Source: Prochlorothrix hollandica PCC 9006 = CALU 1027 (GTDB lineage Bacteria; Cyanobacteriota; Cyanobacteriia; Prochlorotrichales; Prochlorotrichaceae). Taken from it: a DNA stretch of 64,000 bases. Below, piece after piece: positions 7,028 through 16,586 of this stretch. The stretch lies in the NCBI RefSeq assembly GCF_000332315.1, contig NZ_KB235933.1, positions 1,865-65,864 on the forward strand. Reading direction: 5' to 3'. The notes beneath the pieces are model-generated. The model was given only the letters and a program-made list of their open reading frames with translations. It searched no databases and had not been told where the DNA came from. The position numbers and the translations under genes are program-made. Within the stretch, counting starts at the first letter, position 1. Each line of letters opens with the position of its first letter.

Positions 7028-9817
7028 ATGGATCGATCCCTTAAAGTTATTCTCAAAGAGATCTTAGAGTCTGTTTACTGTCCCGATGGCCCAGAGTCCT
7101 CTGGGTGGATTGAACTCAACTTCTCCACTGCGGATCTGATCAATCTGACGATCGTTAGCCCACAGTTTGACGGCATGGACTCAGGCACTCGTCTGAAGCA
7201 TATACAGAAACATTTACCCCCTGGAATGCGGGAAAAGCTGGGATTCTTGTCCTTCTATACTCCCAGCGAAGCCCAAGGTCTGGAACTAACCCCCAGCGCC
7301 GCCCTCTCTGCCACCCCTCCCCACACCTGGCAAGATTTAGCCATCCAAGCTGCCAATCCCCAAAATTCTCCCCAAAGCGCCCTTTCACCCCAACGGACCC
7401 AGCCCCAACCCCACACCGTCACCTTTTACTCCTTTAAGGGAGGCGTAGGACGGACAACAGCCTTGATCCATGTGGCTTGGATTTTAGCCCAGCGGGGGCG
7501 TAAGGTGGTCGCTGTCGATTTGGATTTAGAAGCACCCGGTTTAAGTACCTGCTTTTCCCTCACGCCTCCTCTGACCTTGGGTTTAGTCGATTATTTCTAT
7601 GAGCGGGCTTATATGCTCCAGGATTCCTATGACATTAAGGTGGCGGATATTATAGGGGAAGTGGAGATGGCCAATGCTCCAGGACGGTTGTTTGTGGTAC
7701 CAGCGGGAGAGTTGAGTTTAGACTATGTGTCTAAGGTTGATGATTTACGGGCTGTCACGGTGACCGATGGGGGTAGCAGCTTGTGGTCTGTTTTTGTCAA
7801 GGATTTAGAGGAACAATTGCACCCAGATTTAATCCTAGTGGACTCTCGCACGGGCTTAAACCAATGGGGATCGTTTTCCCTCTTAGAAGCAGCCGATGAG
7901 ATGGTCATTTTTCTATTTCCTAACTATCAAAATTCCAAGGGAATTGAAGTCCTTTTGCAATCCCTTCTGCAATCCCTGAGATTCCCAGGAACACCTACTG
8001 TGGTATTTTCCCCAGTTCCTGCCGTGACGGAGGTGGGAATGGCTAAGGTTCGAGAGACGTGGGAGACTCTTGGGCCTCTGGTCGCTCAATTTACTCCCTA
8101 TGATGTTACTCCCGATGATGTTATTCCCGATGATGCGGAAAAGGATCCAGATCAAGACAATTCCGAGGATAACCTAGATGATTATTCAGATGATAAGCAG
8201 AGGGATGATCCCCTGGTCATTGGTTATACCCCTGACATTGCCTTAGCTGATGGCAATCTTGATGCTATAGCCCGATCTTCAGATTATTATCAAAAAATTG
8301 CCAATGTCATCGATCGCTCTTTAGTCCAAGAACAACGCAATGGGCCAGAGGCTCCAGCGTTCGATCGCTGGCAGTTACTCAGCAGCTTAAGCTTCCCTTC
8401 AGCGAATGCCGCACAGCAGTCCCCGCAAGGCGCTGGTTTACTGTTTCAGAAAACTGCAACTTTTCAGCGCTTCCTAGACGAAAGTGTCTGTTTAATCCGA
8501 GGTCGCAAAGGAACAGGCAAGACAGCCCTGTATAAGCTGCTGTTGGATAATCCCCAACAGTTCCATAATCTGTCCAAGGATCAATTAAAACGCTATCAAT
8601 TTGTCTGTGGCCATGGGAAACGGGAGGGAGGACGGCTGACAGGTTCTGATTTTGGCGGGTTGGGCAATGATTTGCAGACGGCCAGTCAGTGGGAGTCATT
8701 CTGGCGGGGCTACCTGTTGATCCAAGCTTATCGCCAGGGTTGCTGCCAGTTTCTGAACCGACTGATCGGTGATTCCCAAAAATTCAAGCCCCTGCAAAAA
8801 TCGATCAAATCCTTACCGTCTGAGGGCTGGTCATCGGAGGTTGTGGAGGGTTTGCGGCGGCTCGCGATCGATCAGTCCCTCAAGTCCCTGGTTTCTGATG
8901 CCTTCGCCCATCTCAAGCCAGCCGAGACAGGAAAACATATCCTCTGTTTTCTCTACGATGACTTGGATGAAGATTTCAGAGAGTCACCCGCTTTGCGTCA
9001 ACAAGCCCTCACGGGACTCTTCCAACTAGTGCAGTTCTGTGATGCTCGTGCCTTTGCCCATCTACGGTTTAAGATTTTCCTGCGAGAGGATCTGTGGCAG
9101 CAACTCAATTTCGATAATAAAAGCCATTTTCGAGGTCGTGATCTATCCCTGCGTTGGGAACGCATTGACTTTATGCGCCTAGCCTATCGACAGGTGAGCC
9201 AATCATCAGCTTTTAAAAATTATGTCAATCGCTTTTATCCCATCGAAGACCTCGATCTGGCTGCGGAAGAAGACATTGAAAATGCCCTAGGGCTATTGTG
9301 GGGGGAAAAACGGCGGCGGGGCAGCAAGGCAAAATATGTATCCCGGTGGATTTACGATCGCCTCACTGACTCCAGTGGCACCACTTTTCCCCGCAGTTTG
9401 AGTGTTTTGTTGAAGGCTGCTACAGATCACGAACTGACTTATCAGAACCAACCCGTACAACCGCCAACGGATCGCCTGTTGCGAAGTAAAGCCCTTGATA
9501 TTGGCTTGAAGGAGGCTTCCCAGGAACGTTGCGAGGCCATCACCCAAGAATACCCTGAACTTGAGGCTTTTCTGGAAAAACTACCTGGTTTTCTGGCCCT
9601 TGCTGATGGTGCAGAGTTGGAGCAACTATGGCGTGAAACTGCCCTAGACGTGGCTGAAACCTTTGATCAATTTGTGAACTTACTCAAGGAAATCGGGTTG
9701 GCGGAGTGGCGATCGCAGACCTATTGGCAATCGCAGACCTATAAAAAAGCAGCCCATTACCGATTTGCTGACATTTATATCTATGGCTTTAAGATGAAAT
9801 ATCAGGGCGCTAGGTAA
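7028..9817 (+). CDS. Multidomain ATPase: BolA-like N-terminus, KGGVGR-motif ParA/MinD-like domain, second P-loop domain
   Basis: This 929-aa protein has three recognisable parts. Residues 1-85 resemble a BolA/KH-like layout: 'TIVSPQFDGMDSGTRLKHIQKHL' parallels the VSxxFxGxxxxxRH core and 'LGFLSFYTPSEA' the final strand with YTPxE. Residues about 128-350 are a SIMIBI/ParA-like ATPase with the variant Walker A 'SFKGGVGRTTAL', then 'VVAVDLDLEAPGLS' and 'LILVDSRTGLNQWG'. An acidic linker (about 355-395) carries two 15-bp repeats. Residues about 470-800 hold a second P-loop 'GRKGTGKTALYK' and a Walker B 'CFLYDDLDEDF', reminiscent of Sll1717-type P-loop ATPases. KGGVGR-motif ATPases are linked to bacterial conflict systems. 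Pairing with an HEPN-like gene 10 bp upstream supports a defence role, as an inference. Confidence 0.7.
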   Translation: MDRSLKVILKEILESVYCPDGPESSGWIELNFSTADLINLTIVSPQFDGMDSGTRLKHIQKHLPPGMREKLGFLSFYTPSEAQGLELTPSAALSATPPHTWQDLAIQAANPQNSPQSALSPQRTQPQPHTVTFYSFKGGVGRTTALIHVAWILAQRGRKVVAVDLDLEAPGLSTCFSLTPPLTLGLVDYFYERAYMLQDSYDIKVADIIGEVEMANAPGRLFVVPAGELSLDYVSKVDDLRAVTVTDGGSSLWSVFVKDLEEQLHPDLILVDSRTGLNQWGSFSLLEAADEMVIFLFPNYQNSKGIEVLLQSLLQSLRFPGTPTVVFSPVPAVTEVGMAKVRETWETLGPLVAQFTPYDVTPDDVIPDDAEKDPDQDNSEDNLDDYSDDKQRDDPLVIGYTPDIALADGNLDAIARSSDYYQKIANVIDRSLVQEQRNGPEAPAFDRWQLLSSLSFPSANAAQQSPQGAGLLFQKTATFQRFLDESVCLIRGRKGTGKTALYKLLLDNPQQFHNLSKDQLKRYQFVCGHGKREGGRLTGSDFGGLGNDLQTASQWESFWRGYLLIQAYRQGCCQFLNRLIGDSQKFKPLQKSIKSLPSEGWSSEVVEGLRRLAIDQSLKSLVSDAFAHLKPAETGKHILCFLYDDLDEDFRESPALRQQALTGLFQLVQFCDARAFAHLRFKIFLREDLWQQLNFDNKSHFRGRDLSLRWERIDFMRLAYRQVSQSSAFKNYVNRFYPIEDLDLAAEEDIENALGLLWGEKRRRGSKAKYVSRWIYDRLTDSSGTTFPRSLSVLLKAATDHELTYQNQPVQPPTDRLLRSKALDIGLKEASQERCEAITQEYPELEAFLEKLPGFLALADGAELEQLWRETALDVAETFDQFVNLLKEIGLAEWRSQTYWQSQTYKKAAHYRFADIYIYGFKMKYQGAR

Positions 9818-9826
9818 GGGCTTCAG

Positions 9827-10112
9827 GTAATGATTCAGGGGGTCACGGGAGAATGAGGGTTTCAGGCTTCAGGCTTCAGAAAACAGACCTGAGGCGATGG
9901 GAGAGGGTCTATTTCACCTGGGCAGATTCCCCGATGTTGGTAGGGGCAATCCCCCCGTGGTTGCCCCGGCTGTGGGTTGCCAAGAGGGTCAGCACGGGGG
10001 CGAGAACCCTACCCGAGGTCGATGCTTCCAAGGTGCAATGCACCCCGTTGATCCGGCTCTGACCGGCGATCGTGGGGCTGAAACCCTACTCACTTTCCCC
10101 CTGAATAGTTAC
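9827..10112 (+). mobile_element. MITE-1 copy A (286 bp, non-autonomous)
   Basis: The element is bounded by inverted termini GTAATGATTCAGGGGG and CCCCCTGAATAGTTAC and flanked by a perfect 9-bp target duplication, GGGCTTCAG (9818-9826 and 10113-10121). It has no plausible coding sequence. Two further copies lie at 31339-31621 and 33792-34075. The parent transposase is not in the window. It sits 9 bp after the stop of the multidomain ATPase. Confidence 0.9.
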
Positions 10113-10459
10113 GGGCTTCAGCCCTTTTCGCTTTGCAGCCAGCACCGTAGCCCTTTTGAACTCAGTCAGGCGGGTGGTGGGTAAACCTGTCCCAGCCCAG
10201 AAAGGCGGGGATCCGTCCAGGGTTGTTGTGCAGCCATCCGTCCTGTTTAGTAAACTAGGTTTGTCCACAAATCCTAATATTTTCCCGCTGTGGGAGGGCT
10301 TACCGCTGTCAGCGGGACAAGGTTAACGGGACAGTCGGGCGCTTCGTGCCCCACTGTCTTGGCTTAAGTTGATACCCTGTGGGAGGGTGTTGGGATCACG
10401 GATGGACAACTCTCAATCGTTGACTATGCTTTAGCGTGCAGAAGGGCAAAACCCAAGCC
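10113..10459. other. Intergenic region before the phasin-like gene, with a small dispersed repeat
   Basis: There is no gene here. The segment 10316-10378 (TTAACGGGACAGT, then GCCCCACTGT, then GGCTTAAGTTGATACCC) recurs at about 34273-34327, so it is a dispersed repeat of about 60 bp. Its halves GGGACAGT and ACTGTC can pair into a hairpin. Confidence 0.55.
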
Positions 10460-10783
10460 ATGGATAGCAATAACTTACTCAAACAACTGCTGATGATTGG
10501 GGTGGGCACCACCTCCCTCGTGGCAGATAAGCTCCGGGAAGTCACGGAAGAATGGGTCAAAACCGGTCGTCTGGATTCCACCCAAGCCAAGGACTTTGTA
10601 GACGATTTTCTCCAGCAGTTTAAAGCGGAGCAGGAAACCTGGGATGGGCAGCTTCAGCAGCAACTGCGCAATATTCTCCAGGACATTGGGGTATCCCGCC
10701 AGTCTGAAGTGGATGAATTGCGGGGTCGTCTCGATCGCCTAGAACGTCAGGTGCGAGACTTGGAAAATCGCCTCTGGCGTTAA
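10460..10783 (+). CDS. Phasin-like family protein
   Basis: This short helical protein has 107 aa from the ATG at 10460; an upstream in-frame ATG at 10436 would add eight residues. The N-terminal 'LLKQLLMIGVGTTSLVADKLREV' amphipathic segment and the heptad-rich C-terminus 'ELRGRLDRLERQVRDLENRL' match cyanobacterial proteins annotated as phasin-family (PhaF/PhaI-like). Phasins coat polyhydroxyalkanoate granules, but in cyanobacteria these short homologues are uncharacterised and no PHA gene is nearby. The coiled coil suggests oligomerisation. Confidence 0.65.
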   Translation: MDSNNLLKQLLMIGVGTTSLVADKLREVTEEWVKTGRLDSTQAKDFVDDFLQQFKAEQETWDGQLQQQLRNILQDIGVSRQSEVDELRGRLDRLERQVRDLENRLWR

Positions 10784-10790
10784 GCCCCCG

Positions 10791-10838
10791 ATCGGGCCTG
10801 CTGTTTATCGGGCCTGCTGTTTATCGGGCCTGCCGTTT
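10791..10838. repeat. 16-bp tandem repeat, 3 copies
   Basis: ATCGGGCCTGCTGTTT occurs three times (the third with one change) in the gap between the phasin-like and FKBP genes. Confidence 0.8.
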
Positions 10839-10894
10839 AACGCGGTCTCATGTGCCCTGCCGTTTTTGCCGTTTAATGAGGAAACTTTGACACC

Positions 10895-11449
10895 ATGCGA
10901 GAAATCTGGATTGCCTTGGGGGTGATGGCCCTATCTGTGGCGCTGTTTTTCACCGTGCAACTGAGCAACAAAAGCCCCGAAGCCACGGCCCTAGACCCCA
11001 CCCCTACCTCCACCCCTGCGGTGGTGGACACCGCCACCCCTGGATCCGCCACCCCTGAACCCGCCACCCCTGGACCCGACTCCCCATCCCCTAGTACCGA
11101 GGACACCGATTTGATTACGACCCCCTCCGGCCTGCAATACCGCGATCTCGTTGAAGGCACGGGAGCCACGCCCCAGGCCGGTCAAACCGTGGTGGTGCAT
11201 TACACCGGTACCCTGGAAAATGGCAAAAAGTTCGACAGTTCCCTCGATCGCAATAGCCCTTTCCAATTCCGCCTAGGAGCCGGTCAAGTGATTAAGGGCT
11301 GGGATGAAGGGTTGGCCACCATGAAGGTGGGGGGCAAGCGTCAGTTGGTGATTCCCCCGGATTTGGGCTATGGCAATCGGGCAGTGGGTCCCATTCCCGC
11401 CGGTTCCACCTTGCTTTTTGATGTGGAATTGTTACGCATTGCCCCCTAG
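10895..11449 (+). CDS. FKBP-type peptidyl-prolyl cis-trans isomerase, membrane-anchored or exported
   Basis: This 184-aa protein has an N-terminal hydrophobic segment (residues 4-22) that works as a signal or anchor. A Pro/Thr/Ala linker (25-72) follows, then a full FKBP domain: '[33 protein letters not shown]', '[40 protein letters not shown]' and 'PPDLGYG'. It isomerises prolyl bonds in exported or lumenal proteins. The linker carries a 15-bp tandem repeat (11033-11077) encoding [10 protein letters not shown] and ATPGP. The start is ATG at 10895 with GAGGAAA upstream. Der follows 75 bp downstream on the same strand. Confidence 0.88.
   Translation: MREIWIALGVMALSVALFFTVQLSNKSPEATALDPTPTSTPAVVDTATPGSATPEPATPGPDSPSPSTEDTDLITTPSGLQYRDLVEGTGATPQAGQTVVVHYTGTLENGKKFDSSLDRNSPFQFRLGAGQVIKGWDEGLATMKVGGKRQLVIPPDLGYGNRAVGPIPAGSTLLFDVELLRIAP
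11033..11077. repeat. 15-bp tandem repeat in the FKBP linker, 3 copies
   Basis: Units starting GCCACCCCTG at 11033, 11048 and 11063 encode three ATPxx pentapeptides in the low-complexity linker. Confidence 0.85.
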
Positions 11450-11524
11450 GGTCATTGCATCCCAGGGGCGGTTCGCAGTATAGTGGAGTGCTGATCTCTT
11501 GCGCCCCTCCCCCCCTTACCCCCC

Positions 11525-12886
11525 ATGTCCTTACCCGTTGTTGCGATCATTGGCCGTCCCAATGTCGGCAAATCTACCCTCGTTAACCGTATTGCGGGGG
11601 AGCAGGAAGCCATTGTTTTTGACCAACCTGGGATCACCCGCGATCGCACCTACCGCCCTGCCTATTGGTGCGATCGGGAGTTTCAGATTGTGGATACGGG
11701 GGGCTTAGTGTTCGATGACGACACCGAATTTTTGCCCCTGATCCGGGAACAGGTGCTGTTGGCCCTGGCGGAGGCCAAGGTGGCAATTTTTGTGGTGGAT
11801 GGCCAGCAGGGGCTGACGGGGGGCGATGAAACCATTGCCCAGTGGCTGCGGGAAAAGGCGGTTCCCACTGTCTTGGCGGTTAATAAATGCGAATCCGTTG
11901 AAAAAGGGCTGTTTCAGGCCGCAGATTTTTGGGTATTAGGGCTGGGGGAACCCTGGCCCGTGTCCAGTATCCATGGCAACGGCACCGGCGATATGCTGGA
12001 TCAGGTCATTGCCCACTTGCCCCCCATGGACGAGGAAGAAGCGCCCCCAGAAACCAGTGTGGCCATCATCGGTCGCCCCAATGTGGGCAAGTCCAGTTTG
12101 CTCAATGCCTTTCTGGGGGAAGATCGGGCCATTGTTAGCCCCATTTCCGGGACGACCCGGGACGCGATCGACAGTCTAGTGCAGCGCAACGATACCCACT
12201 ATCGCCTCATTGACACAGCGGGGATTCGTAAAAAGCGCAGTGTGGACTATGGACCGGAATTTTTTGGCATTAACCGCGCCTTTAAAGCCATTCGCCGTTC
12301 TGGGGTGGTGTTGTTGGTGATCGATGCGGTGGATGGCATGACGGAACAGGATCAGAAACTGGCCGGACGCATTGAGGAAGATGGGCGGGCCTGTGTGGTG
12401 GTGGTCAATAAATGGGACGCGGTGGAAAAAGACACCTACACCATGGTGGAGTATGAGAAGGTGCTGCGCAGTAAGCTCTACTTTTTAGAGTGGGCACCCT
12501 TTATTTTTGTCAGTGCGGTGACGGGGCAACGGGTGGAGAAAATTCTGGATATGGTGGATGAGGCTGCCGAGCAGCATCAGCGCCGGGTCACCACGTCGGT
12601 GGTCAATGAGGTGATCGAGGATGCCATTGCGTGGCGATCGCCCCCCAGCACCCGCCAAGGTCGCCAAGGCCGCATCTATTACGGCACCCAGGTCACCACG
12701 AAACCCCCCACGTTTACCCTGTTTGTCAATGATCCCAAGCTGTTCAAGGACTCCTATCGCCGCTACATTGAGCGCCAATTCCGGGAAAGCCTAGGTTTCC
12801 GGGGTACGCCTCTGCGCTTTTTCTGGCGGGGCAAGCGGCACCGGGAAATGGATCGGGCCAGTGCTAACCGCGCCACCAAAGCCTAG
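11525..12886 (+). CDS. der: Ribosome biogenesis GTPase Der (EngA)
   Basis: This 453-aa protein has the diagnostic tandem GTPase domains. The first has G1 'GRPNVGKST', G2/G3 '[13 protein letters not shown]' and 'DTGGL', and G4 'NKCE'. The second has G1 'GRPNVGKSS', 'GTTRDAID', 'DTAGIRKK' and G4 'NKWD'. A KH-like C-terminal domain follows and ends with '[11 protein letters not shown]'. It acts in late 50S subunit assembly. The length is normal for the family. The start is ATG at 11525, about 75 bp after the FKBP gene. Confidence 0.96.
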   Translation: MSLPVVAIIGRPNVGKSTLVNRIAGEQEAIVFDQPGITRDRTYRPAYWCDREFQIVDTGGLVFDDDTEFLPLIREQVLLALAEAKVAIFVVDGQQGLTGGDETIAQWLREKAVPTVLAVNKCESVEKGLFQAADFWVLGLGEPWPVSSIHGNGTGDMLDQVIAHLPPMDEEEAPPETSVAIIGRPNVGKSSLLNAFLGEDRAIVSPISGTTRDAIDSLVQRNDTHYRLIDTAGIRKKRSVDYGPEFFGINRAFKAIRRSGVVLLVIDAVDGMTEQDQKLAGRIEEDGRACVVVVNKWDAVEKDTYTMVEYEKVLRSKLYFLEWAPFIFVSAVTGQRVEKILDMVDEAAEQHQRRVTTSVVNEVIEDAIAWRSPPSTRQGRQGRIYYGTQVTTKPPTFTLFVNDPKLFKDSYRRYIERQFRESLGFRGTPLRFFWRGKRHREMDRASANRATKA

Positions 12887-13363
12887 CTCTCCGTCGGGGT
12901 TTTTCAGAGCCTAGGCCGGGTTTCCCCCGATCGTTCTGGGTTCGTAGTCAGGACTTCAGTCCTTATCCCCGTTATCTCATGGGTTTGCGTTCTTTCTGCG
13001 ATCGACGATGACCCAGCCCCCGATCGCCGATCGTTCTTCGCTGGGAATAAGCTGTAGGTTGGGTTGAGCTGCCCAACATTCCAGGCACACCACCCCAACC
13101 TAACGGGCGAAACCCAACAGGGGACTAGGGCGATCGCCCAAACTTCTGCGTATTGCAAGGTTTCTCGTTGGGTTTCGTTCCTCTACCCAACCTACGCGAT
13201 GAAAAACCTCGAAACTGTAGGTTGGGTTGAGCTGGCAACCCTTCAAGGTTCATAGGCACAACCCCACAGGGCGAAACCCAACGGATTCGTTGGTAGGTCT
13301 CTGCTTGGGTTTCGTGACTCTAGCCAACCGACGATCGGCAAGCAAACTGGGGAGATCCAGAGC
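12887..13363. repeat. Intergenic block of GTTGGGTT-type dispersed repeats
   Basis: No gene is supported. The region holds several copies, in both orientations, of the common cyanobacterial intergenic motif: GTAGGTTGGGTTGAGCTG at about 13050 and 13219, CGAAACCCAAC at about 13109 and 13273, and GTTGGGTTTCGTTCCTC at about 13167. The inverted copies can form large hairpins. There is no T-run to mark a terminator for der. Confidence 0.6.
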
Positions 13364-13882
13364 CTAACCCGGGCCGCAACCTAGGGAAAAGCGGGTTTTC
13401 GTGCCAGTAATGGGGTTGATACCATCGGCAGTTTCACATAGCTTCCGTTGTTGAGCCAAATCCAGCACCGCATCACTGAAGTCAGCATTCGTGATCGTCG
13501 CCCCGTCTAGGGTCGATTGCATCAAATAACTACCCACCATCAGGGCGTTGGTCAAATCTGCCCCATTAAAAGCCGTGCGGTAGGCCATGCCATAGGCAAA
13601 GTTGACATCTTGGAAATTGGCATGGCTGAGGTCGGTGCTATTGAACACCGTGCCCATCAGATTGGACCCTTGGAAATTAGCCCCTTCCAAATCCAGCTTT
13701 GTAAAGCGCTTGTCTTGCAGCACTAACCCCGCGAAATTCTTACTGGCCACATCCACCCCTTCGCCAAAATCCTGCATCAGGCCATCGGGGGCACTGAGGG
13801 CTTGGGCCGAGGGCACCAGGGGCAACAACGCCAAACTCAGGCAAAGAAAACAAAGCAAACCCAAACGTTTTAAAGTGACCAT
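13364..13882 (-). CDS. Pentapeptide-repeat protein with signal peptide
   Basis: This 172-aa protein starts with a signal peptide ([20 protein letters not shown], cleavage probably after AQA). About 75 residues of A(N/D)LxX repeats follow ('[24 protein letters not shown]', '[14 protein letters not shown]'), which should form a right-handed quadrilateral beta-helix. The tail contains two Cys (LCETADG and LGCGPG), possibly disulfide-linked. Small lumenal pentapeptide proteins of this design are known in cyanobacteria, but their function is not settled. The start is ATG at 13882. Confidence 0.8.
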   Translation of the reverse strand: MVTLKRLGLLCFLCLSLALLPLVPSAQALSAPDGLMQDFGEGVDVASKNFAGLVLQDKRFTKLDLEGANFQGSNLMGTVFNSTDLSHANFQDVNFAYGMAYRTAFNGADLTNALMVGSYLMQSTLDGATITNADFSDAVLDLAQQRKLCETADGINPITGTKTRFSLGCGPG

Positions 13883-14100
13883 GGCGGGGGCAATGTAGAG
13901 CTAAAAAGGACTGGATCGCAGAGCCTGACCCCCAATCCCGTCAGCCCAGGGCAGGACAGCGTTGGGGGGGACCGTGAACAGAACTAGAACAGAACTAGAC
14001 CGTGAATATCTGTCGTGTCGGTCTGTCGTGTCGGTCTGTTCTTTAGTGTATGTAGTTTTGTAACAAGTTATCAAAAATTTGGGTAAAAACCCCGTCCTTC
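13883..14100. other. Upstream region of the pentapeptide-repeat gene
   Basis: No gene is seen. Short direct repeats are present (GAACAGAACTAGA twice; TGTCGTGTCGGTC twice, at about 14009-14038). AT-rich DNA at 14040-14090 is a plausible promoter zone for the leftward gene. Confidence 0.4.
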
Positions 14101-14203
14101 TACAGCAGTCCTAAATGGGTCGTGTGGTGTGCCCCCGGAGGGGGCACACCACACCAAGGGTTTCAGCCATCGAGATGCCTACAACTGATTTAGGGTTGCT
14201 GTA
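14101..14203 (+). mobile_element. MITE-2 copy a (103 bp including TA ends)
   Basis: The ends are TACAGCAGTCCTAAAT and, inverted, TACAGCAACCCTAAAT, with TA at both borders. A perfect central hairpin (GTGTGGTGTGCCCCC/GGGGGCACACCACAC) fills the middle. It is one of six copies with identical length in this window. TA borders point to an IS630/Tc1-mariner-type mobiliser. Confidence 0.9.
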
Positions 14204-14359
14204 GGACGGCTTTAATATTAAAATATAAATGGTCACAGACCCGCCCGGATTTAAGATACCCCAAAATAAATAGCAAGGTTGAAAGTCCTGTCAGGGTTGC
14301 GATCAGAAACAGGGGAAGCAGAAAAGGCAATGGAAATTCCAACCTTGGAAGCAAACAGG

Positions 14360-14503
14360 TGTTGTACTTGCGTACAAACCAGAAAAGTCGCCATAGGGCA
14401 TTGGGAGACTTAAAACGGACATGGAGAGAAGGTAAGACTGGCTTGCCAGCGATCTCGATGAAGTGTCAAGGATCACCGTCGCTTTAGCTCGGTGAGTATG
14501 TCA
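14360..14503 (+). mobile_element. Right-end remnant resembling an IS200/IS605 (TnpB-type) element
   Basis: The stretch ending GGATCACCGTCGCTTTAGCT then CGGTGAGTATGTCAA carries the hairpin TCACCG/CGGTGA and the 'GTATGTCAA' end that I associate with the right end of tnpB elements, where the guide (omega) RNA terminates. A short open frame leads into it and stops inside the hairpin loop (TAG), as TnpB tails often do. No tnpB or tnpA body is present, so this is at most a relic. The call is by resemblance only. Confidence 0.4.
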
Positions 14504-14506
14504 ACT

Positions 14507-14545
14507 CCCCCCCCTTCGGCTGACTGCCCAGGGGGGGCTTTTTTT
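14507..14545 (+). terminator. Rho-independent-type terminator
   Basis: Eight C (14507-14514) can pair with seven G (14531-14537) across a 16-nt loop. Seven T follow (14539-14545). It lies directly after the IS605-like remnant, so it may terminate an RNA reading rightward through it. Confidence 0.6.
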
Positions 14546-14630
14546 GGGCCATGGCTGCGATCTGAGTCTTTAGGGTGAGGGCGTGGAAATCCCCAGTTTC
14601 TGCTGGAAGGGACAGAAATCGGGGCTGGGG

Positions 14631-16382
14631 TCACGGTTCCGCAAGGAGGGCAAGAAAGCGGGGATCGGTGCGGATGGAGTCGAAACCAGTGTTGGTTTTA
14701 GCCATTGCTTGATATTTTTGAGGATTAAGTGCTATGGCTTTGCTGAGGGTCTTGATAGCCAGATCAGTTTGCTGCTGAAGAGCATAGGCACAGGCTTTGT
14801 TATACCAGGCACTTTCGTAATTGGGTTTGTGCTGGAGGGCTTGGTCATAGCTGGCGATCGCCTCCTCATACCGGCCTAAATAACCCAGAGCAAAGCCCCG
14901 GCTGTACCAGGCTTCGTGGTCGTCGGGTTTGTGCTGGAGGGCTTGGTCATAGCTGGAGATCGCCTCCTCATACCGGCCTAAATTGCCCAGAGCATTGCCC
15001 CGGTTGGTCCAGGCTTCGTGGTAGTCGGGTTTGTGCTGGAGGGCTTGGTCATAGCTGGCGATTGCTTCGCATAACTTCGTTAACGCCTCCTCATACCGGC
15101 CTAAATGAGCCAGAGCAATGCCCCGGTTGTTCCAGGCTTGGTGGTCGTCGGGTTTGTGCTGGAGGGCTTGGTCATAGCTGGCGATCGCCTCCTCATACCG
15201 ACCTAAATGAGCCAGAACAACGCCCCGGTTGTACCAGGCTTCGTGTTTGTCGGGTTTGTGCTGGAGGGCTTGGTCATAGCTGGCGATCGCCTCTTCATAC
15301 CGGCCTAAATGAGCCAGAACAACGCCCCGGTTGTACCAGGCTTCGTGTTTGTCGGGTTTGTGCTGGAGGGCTTGGTCATAGCTGGAGATCGCCTCCTCAT
15401 GCCGACCTAAATTACCCAGAGCAAAGCCCCGGCTGTTCCAGGCTTGGTGGTCGTCGGGTTTGTGCTGGAGGGCTTGGTCATAGCTGGCGATCGCCTCCTC
15501 ATACCGGCCTAACTTATCTAGAATCAAGCCCCGGATAGTCCAGATGAGATGATCGTCGGGTTTGTGCTGGAGGGCTTGGTCATAGCTGGCGATCGCCTCC
15601 TCATACCGGCCTAAAGTAAACAGAGCACCGCCCCGGTTGATCCAGACGTGGTGGTAGTCGGATTTGTGCTGGAGGGCTTGGTCAAAGCTGGAGATCGCCT
15701 CCTCATACCGGCCTAATTTCCTCAGAGCAACGCCCCGGTTGGTCCAGGCTTCGTGGTCGTCGGGTTTGTGCTGGAGGGCTTGGTCATAGCTGGCGATCTC
15801 CTCCTCATACCGGCTTAAATTACCCAGAGCATTGCCCCGGTTGTTCCAGGCGTAGTGGTAGTCGGGTTTGTGCTGGAGGGCTTGGTCATAGCTGGAGATC
15901 GCCTCCTCATACCGGCCTAAATTACCCAGAGCAAAGCCCCGGTTGTACCAGGCTTGGTGGTCGTCGGGTTGGTGCAGGAGGGCTTGGTCATAGCTGGAGA
16001 TCGCCTCCTCATACCGGCATAAATTACCCAGAGCAAAGCCCCGGTTGTACCAGGCTTCGTGGTCGTCGGGTTTGTGCTGGAGGGCTTGGTCAAAGCTGGC
16101 GATCGCCTCCTCATACCGGCCTAAAGTAAACAGAGCAATGCCCCGGATAGACCAGGCTTGGTGATCGTCGGGTTTGTGCTGGAGGGCTTGGTCAAAGCTG
16201 GCGATCGCCTCCTCATACCGGCCTAAATTGCCCAGAGCAATGCCCCGGTTGTTCCAGGCTTGGTGGTCGTCGGGTTTGTGATGCAGGGCTTGGTCATAGC
16301 TGGCGATCGCCTCCTCATACCGGCCTACATTAGCCAGAGCAACGCCCTGGCCATAGAAAATATCTGAATTGTCCAACTCCAT
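14631..16382 (-). CDS. Large TPR-repeat protein (near-identical 34-residue repeats)
   Basis: This 583-aa protein is made almost entirely of TPR units with the pattern 'AWYNRGxALGNLGRYEEAIASYDQALQHKPDDHE'. There are about 15-16 units, nearly identical even at the DNA level (102-bp period). This indicates recent expansion or homogenisation by recombination. One unit is enlarged by extra residues (ALTKLCE). The C-terminus ends with a divergent unit and 'FDSIRTDPRFLALLAEP', a common cyanobacterial TPR tail. No catalytic or signal segment is visible, so it is probably a cytosolic scaffold. The start is ATG at 16382. A partial copy of its 3' end lies at 16587-16815. Assembly of such repeats is error-prone, so copy number is uncertain. 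Confidence 0.85.
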   Translation of the reverse strand: MELDNSDIFYGQGVALANVGRYEEAIASYDQALHHKPDDHQAWNNRGIALGNLGRYEEAIASFDQALQHKPDDHQAWSIRGIALFTLGRYEEAIASFDQALQHKPDDHEAWYNRGFALGNLCRYEEAISSYDQALLHQPDDHQAWYNRGFALGNLGRYEEAISSYDQALQHKPDYHYAWNNRGNALGNLSRYEEEIASYDQALQHKPDDHEAWTNRGVALRKLGRYEEAISSFDQALQHKSDYHHVWINRGGALFTLGRYEEAIASYDQALQHKPDDHLIWTIRGLILDKLGRYEEAIASYDQALQHKPDDHQAWNSRGFALGNLGRHEEAISSYDQALQHKPDKHEAWYNRGVVLAHLGRYEEAIASYDQALQHKPDKHEAWYNRGVVLAHLGRYEEAIASYDQALQHKPDDHQAWNNRGIALAHLGRYEEALTKLCEAIASYDQALQHKPDYHEAWTNRGNALGNLGRYEEAISSYDQALQHKPDDHEAWYSRGFALGYLGRYEEAIASYDQALQHKPNYESAWYNKACAYALQQQTDLAIKTLSKAIALNPQKYQAMAKTNTGFDSIRTDPRFLALLAEP

Positions 16383-16586
16383 CTGGATAGCCTCATCCTA
16401 ATTTGAGAAATGCCTGATCATTGGGTGCATCCCTCGCCCCCTATTCACGCTGTCTATAGTAAGTATAATGTCTTGGTCCGCATTGGTTCTCTGACTATTT
16501 TTTAATGATTAAAGGAGATTTGCCCAATCGCGCCGAGAAACCAGGGGGTGTCCAGGGCGGGGGGGACAGAAGCCAGGGATTTGGGG

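Noticed and set aside
15062-15538. 158-codon open frame on the plus strand within the TPR gene
   Set aside because: It is an antisense shadow of the 102-bp TPR repeats with no family resemblance.
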